NCBI RefSeq assembly: GCF_030272615.1
Contig: NC_081410.1
Location: forward strand, 503,802,942-503,866,941
Length of the DNA stretch: 64,000 bases
From: Cryptomeria japonica
Taxonomy: Eukaryota; Streptophyta; Pinopsida; Cupressales; Cupressaceae
Direction: 5' to 3'
Below, in pieces: positions 55,435 to 64,000 of this stretch; within the stretch, counting starts at the first letter, position 1, and the number at the start of each line of letters is the position of its first letter. The notes below the pieces were generated by a model, which ran no database searches, was not told the DNA's origin, and was given only the letters and a program-made list of their open reading frames with translations. A program made the translations under genes and the position numbers.

Positions 55435-56260
55435 TCTTGATGAACATTATTAGTTTATAACTTTAAGTGTATTAATGGTAAAACTAATAATTGAAATGAA
55501 TTATTAAATTTAGTTAATCACATATCACCTTGTTTCTTTTAGTACATCCAAATGTAGTGTGCTAAATTTTTAAATGCAACAATGCAATGACTTGTGATAT
55601 CATCAACATTGGTATTTGATGTCTAACTAATGATGTGTGTGAATCCAACAGATAGCTTTCTTTGGAGCATCTTACCTAGGGGTACCTTTGAATCCTTATT
55701 TTTAAGACCGACATCTTGATCAATTTTATTGCCTTCTTCTAAATATCTAATGATAATAATTCTATTTGTAAATGTGCTTCTCCCTCATTTTTTTGCACGT
55801 TGTTAATGTTTAACTTCACATATTTTCTTCATGCAGTGTTATATGTGACACCAACCCACATGCACAATTTTGTTTAATCTAATCTAAACAATGTTGCTAG
55901 ACAACACCTCTCTTCACACATGATACAACAAGCCAAGGCACATCTACAACACTCACTAATTTTTTTATAGCTTTCACAAAACATATTTTCATATATTAAA
56001 TTAGCTTTTACAAGCACATATGTTTAAAGTAATATAATCAATTTATAGATTCTAAGGAATTTTTTTAACAAGACCTAATTTTTTATCAACATGATAAATT
56101 ATTTTGACATATATCATAATCATTTCTTCATCAAATCTCAAACTAAATACATTAAACCATGATATTGGTGAAATGGGCCCAAACAAAATGGGTGGGCCAT
56201 TATTCACAATAAAGAGATAGCAATGAATTATGATATTATCCATCTAAACAAGAGACACAA
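55435..56260. repeat. Diverged copy of the region around the tandem gene pair
   Basis: 55435-55520 resembles 44938-45005; 55600-55860 resembles 39540-39800; 56090-56240 resembles 40530-40640. The order is conserved but no copy of the membrane-protein gene follows. Interpreted as a remnant of a third duplicate. Confidence 0.5.
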
Positions 56261-58780
56261 AGCATCAAGTTCCTGTTGAGCTGTTTATGATTAGTATAAA
56301 GATTGTTGGAAGTGCATTTGACACTTTGAAGGAAATGACATTGCCATGGTAAATCAAAATTTGATGACCATTGCCAACATAGTCGCTGCCTGTAGTAACT
56401 TTTGTGCTTTGGAACGATTGGCAATTATGAGAATTGAATATAAAAGAGAGTATAATAGAATTGAATGCAAAATTCATCCCTAAGTAAGCAACTAACATAT
56501 GAAAAAATGAGCATGCACAAAAACATGTAACTAAATTTAAAAGCATAATTCTAAAAAATGAGACATAAATATGATAGAAATTAGAAACTTCTTACATTTA
56601 CAAATATTATAGATGCAAATAAAAAACATTCCCAACATTACATTTACTGGTCACAACAGGTCTTGTTCACCATAATAGAAGTTCAATTGTAATTACTTTA
56701 GTGGAACCAATTTGTGTATGTCTAAATTAAAGTCCATGAGAATAATAGTGAGAATTTGATTCATAGATTAATCTCCATGAAAGAATACTCACAAAATTAG
56801 AAGGAACCAATTTATGTATGTTTTAATTTTGATAAGAATGTTTATACGTGTACTTTTCACATTACTTTGACAATTATTTATGTTGTGTGTTTGAACATTG
56901 GAATATCTTCTGTGAACATTGTGGTAGTTATCTTTCCCCAATTAAAGTTGTATTTTAAGAAGACACTTACATAATACAGAATGACATTCATGTCTCTATG
57001 TATAGAAATAAATAAATCAGTCAGGATAATTTGACAGTCGACCTAACCGCTGAAGCAAGATTTCTATGCTATCAAAATCAAGGATCCTTCCAGGTCTAAT
57101 GCATCCATGTATAGCTCTGTTAAAGAATAAGGGAGTTAGAAAACAGTTGAAACATTGTTTTAGCAATAATGTCTCTGCCATATGTTATTAAAATAAAAGG
57201 GTGTGTCGTTGTGTTTACAACAATGATATGCACTAGGAAAGACACTATTAGAGAGGACAACGTGGGCTTTGGCCATGGACATACGTGTAATTATTGTGAC
57301 AATTAATGCAGGTCTTGTTGTAGGGCCTAACTTTGCATACAAAACCTCAGGATCCACCATAGCATATCTCAAAGGTAACACCTCGATTATGCCCATTTTG
57401 TTTATGTAAACTTTGTTTCAGAATTTGTGTAGTATACATATAGGAGCGTTGGGAAATCCCCGACTAAGAAGCTTCTTGGAGGACTGTCGTAAAACAAATG
57501 GGTATCTGATCTGTCCAGATATGTATTTGCCCATGCAGTTCATTTGCATTCACTCCTCAGCCTCCTCTCCCCACTTCTGTATAGATTGAGTAATTCAGTG
57601 TTCTCCCTTCTCTTTCCCAATTACGATGGGTAGTACAGATTCGAAGCACATCCACTATATATTCTTATTCATGGGTAATGTACTTGAATGCCAAGTTGTG
57701 AACTGTAACAATTGAAAATACATTATGTAGAAACAGTGACAAAATTTTGTGTGTGTGCAGAACAATTTTACAAACAAGGTATCGTAAACGTTCAACCCTA
57801 CTCTTCTTCAAAAGTAACTCAGCATTTCGAAAACAGAAACATAACCATAAGAATATAGACAGCGGGAAAGAGAATAGCAACCCTTACTTGCAACAAACAT
57901 GCAAGTGGCTGTTTAGTAACGATTGCAGTAGCATTTCAGATGGAAAAAGGCTTATAAATCTCACAAAAGCAACAATGGCTACCTTGGGCCTTCTTAAAAT
58001 AGCCTACCTCAAAAAAGGTTTATGAAGAAAACAATTCTGTCTGGTGTTGGCAAATACCACTAATTCTTCACTTAGGTGGGTTCAACAACAACACATACAA
58101 GCTGGACATACCTCCGTTCAGGGTTATTGTTAGACAAATAGAGAAACAATCTTCTAACATGTGAAGCAAGCATTGAAATCTGATATTAACATACATATTG
58201 CTGGCATAAATATAAATATACAGAAACAGTGTTCCAAATATGCAAACATCTTTTGATAGGGCCTGTACTAAGTCATAAAAAGAAATGCCCATAAAAATAA
58301 TTCTTCAAACAACTAAATATACTCTTATAGAGCACATAAATTTTTTCCTAAATCACATATCAGTAGATCCAGTCTTCCAAAAGGACAACTGAGTATAATA
58401 AATTTTGTCTTATTGGACAGTGCATAATATAATAAATTTGTCTTCTCAGCATTAGCAACATTTGAAAAAAGTTGTTGAGTCTTATAGTGCAACATTTTTG
58501 TAAGCAACAGTTTGTAGAGTGCAAGATAAATATAAAGTTTTAACAAAGAAAGCAAATTTGTATCTAATTTGCTTTTATTTGTTAAGCAGTAGTAGTCTAT
58601 TTCAGTGGAGTTGTTCCATATGACAGGTATCCCTGATTTTTGCCTTAGAGATTGTGTCATTCCTGCAAAACACAAATTGGTTTTATTGTTTGTAAATTAG
58701 TATTTGTTATAGTGTAGAGTTAATAAAAATGTTTGAAATGTATAAAGGTTAATGTAATGTATCATGTTTACCTCTTTGTA
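56261..58780. other. Mostly unassigned; possible exon scraps on the minus strand
   Basis: On the minus strand a frame near 57543-57435 reads MGKYISGQIRYPFVLRQSSK and continues to a stop. Another possible exon follows an acceptor TTTAACAG near 57119 (AIHGCIRPGRILDFDSIEIL). Neither is identifiable. A TTTTGCAG acceptor near 58668 precedes a frame down to 58325. These might be host fragments captured by the rolling-circle element to the right, or parts of it. Confidence 0.3.
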
Positions 58781-58784
58781 GAAA

Positions 58785-60238
58785 TCACTCCTGAAGAACA
58801 AAGGCACGAGTAATGAGATTGTTTTGGTTGAGAGTGAAGTGGCCCTTAGTTGTAAAATCACGTAGAATGAAGATAACTCTTGATTTGTCTTCTTTGTAAT
58901 CTTCATATGTAGTATTTTGAAGAGTTGGCAACAATTGTTCAATTGTGGACTTATCACGAGAACATTGTATAGTTTGTTTATTTTTGGTTGTAAGTATTGT
59001 GTTGAGGTGAAGTGAGTATACATAGGTGACTTTTTGGTGACACCTGGTGCAGTGAGCAGTGTTGTCTTCAAGCATGCCATAGTTTTCAAATTTATAACTG
59101 CATTGTGGGAAAAATGCATAGAATGGAACTGAGAATGGATTTGCCACTTTAAGGATACCATCAACCTGTAAGAGAGGGGTAAATGTTAATGTGGTGTGCA
59201 AACAGTGCATTTGTAAAATAAAGAGATGCATGTTGTGAAAATAGTTACCTCATAAGTTGTATTAAGTAAGCCATTGAGCCTTTCCAATGTTCTTTTGTCA
59301 TTGAGCTTGCATATGAATGTTAAAAGGCTTGTGCGGAATGTTATTCTTTGGTCCACTTTTTTTACAACATTTCTGAAGAGCATTGCAGGGATTTCATTCC
59401 TTTGTAGGTGGTCTTCTATTGTGAGGCATTGCTAGCCAAAAATTTGGTGCAGGTACAACTATTGAAGAGTAACATGGTTAGTTATTTTGTGTGAAATTTT
59501 TTTGTATGCAAAGTATTTTCCTATAGTGAACAGAAGTTTGGAATAGGTTATTTGGAAACAATTATGAACTTTTTTACTTGTACTTTGTCTGTTTCATTGT
59601 CACAATCTTTGATGTCAAGTGTGTATTGTGAACCTTGTTTGTCTGTCCTTGTTACCAAAGCTCCAATTGTTCCAATGGGGTACTCATTTGCACTCAAGTG
59701 TAGTTGTTTTATTGTGGTGCTTGGTATGGAATTGTATTCTTGACACATGCGTGGCATTGTTTCAATTGTGGTAGAATCTTTGAGGATTAATATGCAGTCG
59801 CTGTCACCACGATCGTAGTCTGTCTTTGGGGCAATATCAAATCCTAAAATGCAAATTGTAGAATTTGCCACTATTTTTTCCTCATATTTTTCTACAAGGT
59901 CACCATTAACATTAATTGTAATTGTCATTTCAGCTTTTAAATCTGTTAGATCTGCACAGAGGACAGGCCTTGATTTGTTCACTTTGTCAAGTGTGGCTTT
60001 GTAGACAACGAGCACATCCCCTTGGAAGATGTTACCTGCTTTCCTTGCATTCAAGTCTTCAATAGATATGGCATTTTGTCCTTTGACTTTTGATCTGCAA
60101 GAATCGTAAGACTAGTGCATTAATATTGCTAACTTTACATAATCTTAATTCATTTGAGATAAGATAAGTTCAATACCTTTTTGTGATATGTTCTTGATTG
60201 ATTTGTGTTTGTTTTCCTGATCTCTTTGTTGGCTCCAT
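58785..60238 (-). pseudogene. RPA1-like single-strand DNA-binding protein of the rolling-circle element
   Basis: Exons on minus: 60238-60177 (MEPTKRSGKQTQINQEHITK), 60094-59548, about 59432-59250 and 59165-58785. Introns 60176-60095 and 59249-59166 are GT-AG and in frame. Exon 2 (SKVKGQNAISIEDLNARK; GDVLVVYKATLDKVNKS; IVANSTICILGFDIAPKTDY) has OB-fold character like the central DNA-binding domains of replication protein A large subunit. The last exons (FFPQCSYKFENYGMLEDNTA, then HCTRCHQKV) match the zinc-ribbon DNA-binding domain C with one CxxC pair intact and the first pair reduced. A TAA at 59550-59548 separates exon 2 from exon 3, so the gene may be broken or an intron donor may have been lost. 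RPA-like genes accompany Helitrons and are thought to coat displaced single strands. Confidence 0.75.
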
Positions 60239-60484
60239 TGTTCTCCTAGAAAAAAAGATATGTAATATTGGAATAGATTTTATAATTATCGTGTTTTGTT
60301 TGCATTTTTGGATAAATTGTTTGTGAATTGTAGAAGCAAAATTTTATGTGTTGTGGAAATTGCAACTCTATTATATTCGAACAATGTGTATTTGTGATTC
60401 TATTTGTTATTTTTATTAGTATTATGAATTTTAGTTTGTTGAATTAGTGATATGCATGTTCATAAAAGTAGCAAGGTGATCAGT

Positions 60485-63400
60485 CTAGTATGCCTTTGTT
60501 TTATAAATGGAGCATATATTTTTGTATGAATTTGACCAGATGTGATCAATTAATGGTTTGTTTATTGTGTGTGAATGGTCTAACAAGAAATGTATATTGT
60601 GTTTTTTCATATTATTCGCAAGCAATTTTTGGCGTGTGCTTTGTATGGCCATGTCAATATTGAAATCTCCCACAATGTATAGTATTTTTTTTGGGGGGGG
60701 GGATGTGGGATATTACTTTGTTCATGATTGTTAAAATTTCAAGTATAGGAGCATTTGGTCTTGCATAAACATTACAAACATTGAGATCATTGCTCAGGAA
60801 CTGTGTTGTTATTGTCATTGCTTCTACATTTGTTGATCTATGTTCTTTTGTTTTTGAGATTTGTAGATGTTTCTTAGTTAAAGTCATAATGCGATGTATG
60901 TTATGTATAGCAACACAATTGTAAAGGTTTAGTAAAGTGTTACTTTGATGAGGATGGGTATGAACCTCCTGTAGACAAATGATGTCAGAAGACATTATGT
61001 CATAGTCATTTAGAATATCATTTGTGTGTGCTTGTAAACTACGAGTGTTTAATGTACAGAGTAAAAGTTGTGGCATGTTGTGGGAACATACATTAATGTT
61101 TTCAAATTGCCATGTTGCATTGGTTTGAAGGCGTGACATTTCAAGATGTACTTTTTTATTTATTTTGAAATTGTTTGTAGTTAGAGGTTTGAGCAAGAAT
61201 AATGATTGCATTGATTTGGTACGTGAAAGTGCGGTATATGCGAGGCCATGTTGTTGAATGGCTATGGGATCAAATGCTAGACCTTCCATTGTTAGTACTT
61301 GTGACCAATGTATGGTTCTTGCACATGCTACTTGTATAGGAAATTGTTTTCTAATGGTTATTTTGTTGTTCATTGATATTTTTTGAATGGGTCTAGCAAT
61401 GCAAAGTATAGGTACCCATTGTTTATCAATGTCATTTGTGTAGCATTCAGCTAGTTTTTTCCTTTCTTGTTGTCCTATTGTAGGGTTGTTTATTTTGAGC
61501 CATACAATGTCAATGTCATTGTATTTTGTGTATGCTTTAAATATTCCATCCGTTCCATTGACTAGACCATCTTTTGTGTTATAGTTGCCCGCATAGATTT
61601 CAACAAGAATGTTTCGTTTCAATTTTATCTGTGTGGGCAACATAGTCGTATGATTGTACAATCTTATTGTAAAATTATTTTCTTCATATTCATCGATTGC
61701 ATCTATGACAATGGCATTGTCTGAAATGATAGATAGCATTTTATTGTTGTGTTCATCAACATCCTTTTTCCTATAAAATAGGAAAGGAAATGTTGGGTCA
61801 ATGGGTGGTGGGCGTGAGCAATGTTGATTGAGATAATGCAAATCACTGTTTGTTAGTAACCCAATGCGAATTCTATTAAGGATTGATATAAAATGTCATC
61901 TTTTTGTCTCATTGTACAATTCAGTGAATAACACCTTATTTTCTCTTTCCAAAAGTTGTAGGGCATCAATTCTTTTTGAGTTGGTTTATTTTCAAAGACA
62001 ACAGAGTCAAGTACAGGTTGTGCTTGATATAGATCTCCAACAAAGATCGTGTCAAGGTTCCCAAAATGTGCAGTGGGCATTTGCATTATGTCACGTAACC
62101 TTTTGTCAATGTATTGTAAGAATGTAGAGCCCACAAGTGATATTTCATCTATAAGAAGTACATGGAGTTGTTTGTAATGCTTTGACATTTTGTCTAGTGT
62201 TCCAGTATTGAGTGGAAGAAATTCAGATTTGTTAAATGGAATGTGAAAGGCTGAATGTAATGTGATTCCACCTATGTTATATGTTGCTTTTCTAGTGAAT
62301 GCTATTTTAAGACCCTTTGGTTTGTCTGGATCATTTTCGATAGATGTGTTATAAATACGTACTAGCGCTTTGTATATCGCGTTTGTAGTGAAAGTCTTTC
62401 CAGTTCCTGCTCCTCCTGTTAGAAACAAGTGCAATGGGGTTCTCATATTTTTTAATTTTTTAATCAAAATGTCCTTCACAATTTGTTGTTGTTCTTTATT
62501 AAGCATTTTCCTTAATTTGAAGTACTTGTTGTTATCCATTATTTGTGGGTGTTGTCCGATTTCAAAGGACGTTACTAATTTGCTTAAAATCTTTTGGTGT
62601 CCTATATTGTTCATGTATGATTGTATGTCGTATAGTTCCTTGTCTTTAGAATTTGTAAATGAAGAGGCCTCATCCTGTATGTTTTGATTTTGTAAGTTTA
62701 CATCATTTACAACTTCATCAATGTCACCCCAAGTAGAAGTAGTGTTGTACGTAAACTTTGAATGATTCATTTGTATTGTTCTTTCATGATGTATATATGC
62801 ACTTACCCATGAATTTAAATTATCTTTCAAAGTATTCTCATGTGTCGTAAATGGCACGTACAGTACTAATTGCTCTCGACAGTGGTTTTCTACATCTATA
62901 TGTTTGTTGAAATTGATATAACGTATAATATTTGGTTTTTTTTTACGTTTGATATGTGTACCATTTTTGTTATATTCGGAGACGAATTATGCAAGGCAAA
63001 TGTTTGCAATAGAGTTGGGCCGATTTATATAATAGTCTATAATGGATTTGCAAATTATGTTTTCAAATTCATCTGGTTCATTCTTGATCTGTTTCATAGA
63101 TTTAAGTATGAATGTACGGTCATTGTCAGATCGTGTATCTATGAATACACATTTTCTTGAGCTATAATTTAGTGGTAGTGATAGAACAATGTGTGCAACT
63201 TGCTGTGATGAAATTTGTTGAAGGTTTAGCAAAGCATTTCCAAGTTTACTTATCATCTTGATTTCATCAATATTGTCTTGTTGGTGATCTTTTTGAATTT
63301 TTTGGAAAGCGTGCGTCATTGATTTGTCAACTTTTGCCATGTATAAACTGCAATACATTGCTACAACATATGCATTTAGGATATATTGTGCATTTGTATT

Positions 63401-64000
63401 AGCCTTCCATAGGGGAGTTATTTTTTTTGAGAAACTATTGTTCCATATTTGTGATGCTTTCTTTGTAGGAGTAGTGTCGGTCTAAATATTGTAGATCGAA
63501 GAGCTAATATGTATTCTTCCTCTGTTAACTACATTTCATTTAAGAACATGTGCAAGGTGTATGAATTGTCATAGTTTCCTTTTTGCAATTTCAAATTTAT
63601 GTTTGTTGCAATGGTAGTTAGGGTTTCATTTTTTTCTGGCAATGGTTGCATTATCGTAGTATATTGCATTGGTGGAATGGGGAAATTGTATCTACAAACT
63701 CTTCTTCTAGATCTCTTACATTGCCTTGTGTGGTGATGTTTGTGCAGTATAGCTAAATCAGGACTCAAATGTTTTGTGCTACAAGTGATATACTTGTCAA
63801 CAAATTGTATTATGTCTGTATACTTGTCTTTCCCATAAACCGGTGCATTCTGAATCCATAAGAGGAAATGGTCATGTTCATTTCCTCGATTTTGAAATTC
63901 AATTACAAAGAAGTAATCTATGACATTTCCAAAGAAGGTGGAATCTATAAATATCAATTTTTTTAATGCATTTATCCTATGCCTATAGTATCGTGCACAA
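60485..64000 (-). pseudogene. RepHel-endonuclease polyprotein of a Helentron (frameshifted, partial)
   Basis: Order on minus: Rep HUH site EFQNRGNEHDHFLLWI (about 63900-63855); Tyr pair YCSLYMAKVDK (63360-63328), the two-Tyr signature; post-Rep segment SQQVAHIVLSLPLNYSSRKC; linker; helicase Walker A FLTGGAGTGKTF (about 62425-62390); Walker B LLIDEISLVG (about 62160-62130); QVACARTIHWSQVLTMEG and YTALSRTKS (late PIF1 motifs, about 61335-61220); EEP endonuclease start LLLCTLNTRSLQ and DIICLQEVHTH (about 61065-60955); and GDFNID plus IDHIWSN (60670 and 60540). Frameshifts: near 62940 (A9 run), near 61875, and at 60690-60710 (C10A8 run). Stops also lie near 63428 and 63530. All catalytic motifs are still recognisable, so decay is recent. 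The N-terminus lies beyond the window. Confidence 0.88.

Larger units (their letters stand above)
58785..64000 (-). mobile_element. Helentron-type rolling-circle transposon, 5' end beyond the window
   Basis: Minus strand, right to left: Rep endonuclease, PIF1-like helicase and EEP endonuclease domain, then a separate RPA1-like gene. A C-terminal endonuclease after the helicase distinguishes Helentrons from the usual plant Helitrons. The element continues past 64000. Its other end lies somewhere left of 58785 and was not located, since Helentron termini are short and variable. Confidence 0.85.

Noticed and set aside
1-64000. CRISPR arrays, tRNA or rRNA genes, organelle or bacterial operons
   Set aside because: No regularly spaced repeats with spacers and no tRNA/rRNA signatures were noticed; the GT-AG introns and LTR elements indicate plant nuclear DNA.

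Overview
This is nuclear DNA from a land plant with a large, repeat-rich genome. A gymnosperm, probably a conifer, fits best: intron-bearing genes, several nested Copia and Gypsy-type LTR elements, many solo LTRs and long simple-sequence tracts. Species cannot be fixed from the sequence alone. Almost everything here is mobile DNA in various stages of decay. Only two short open frames, a tandem pair at 41161-41610 and 45265-45711, look like intact host genes. Layout, left to right. 1-1555 is mainly a 1.3 kb C/T-only tract. 2439-4042 holds three tandem copies of a 535 bp unit. About 4245-12430 is the least ordinary region: a two-gene DNA transposon. Its transposase gene (+, 4800-7768) belongs to a DDE-like family whose motifs I know mainly from unnamed animal proteins. 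A convergent gene on the minus strand (12071-9419) can be rebuilt as about ten exons with mostly canonical splice sites. It is not a known partner of any plant transposon I recognise. Clusters of GTACGCG-type subterminal repeats lie on both outer sides of the gene pair. 13394-31382 is a Copia array (partial LTR - pol remnant - LTR - gag/pro/RT - LTR). It has been hit four more times: three solo LTRs with perfect 5 bp target duplications (17252-18279, 19292-20470, 20559-21950), and a second LTR element (23784-30666) inside the last LTR. That second element has gag zinc knuckles and two long extra open frames but no visible polymerase. 31491-39470 is an LTR of a different family split by a 7.2 kb non-autonomous LTR element (32068-39255), which carries one long minus-strand frame and no pol. 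39471-47000 is the quietest region: a roughly 4.1 kb tandem duplication. Each copy has a conserved upstream region and a gene for a small protein (149 and 148 aa) with three hydrophobic segments, resembling a free-standing PGG-type membrane domain. A small TRIM-like element lies in copy 1 and a solo LTR in copy 2. 47195-48760 is simple sequence. 48780-58700 is mostly unannotatable; it contains a 50-codon fragment of a coclaurine N-methyltransferase/cyclopropane synthase-like gene, a GC-rich degenerate repeat block and a diverged copy of part of the duplicated host region. The right end (64000 down to about 58785, minus strand) is most of a Helentron-type rolling-circle transposon: a Rep (HUH, Tyr-x3-Tyr) - PIF1-like helicase - endonuclease polyprotein, broken by at least three frameshifts, followed by an intron-containing RPA1-like single-strand-binding gene. 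How the genes work together: within each transposon the genes form a module (transposase plus accessory protein; Rep-helicase-endonuclease plus RPA; gag/pol). No host pathway is assembled here. Many in-frame stops in the dead elements are TAG where CAG would be expected, which fits decay of methylated cytosines.
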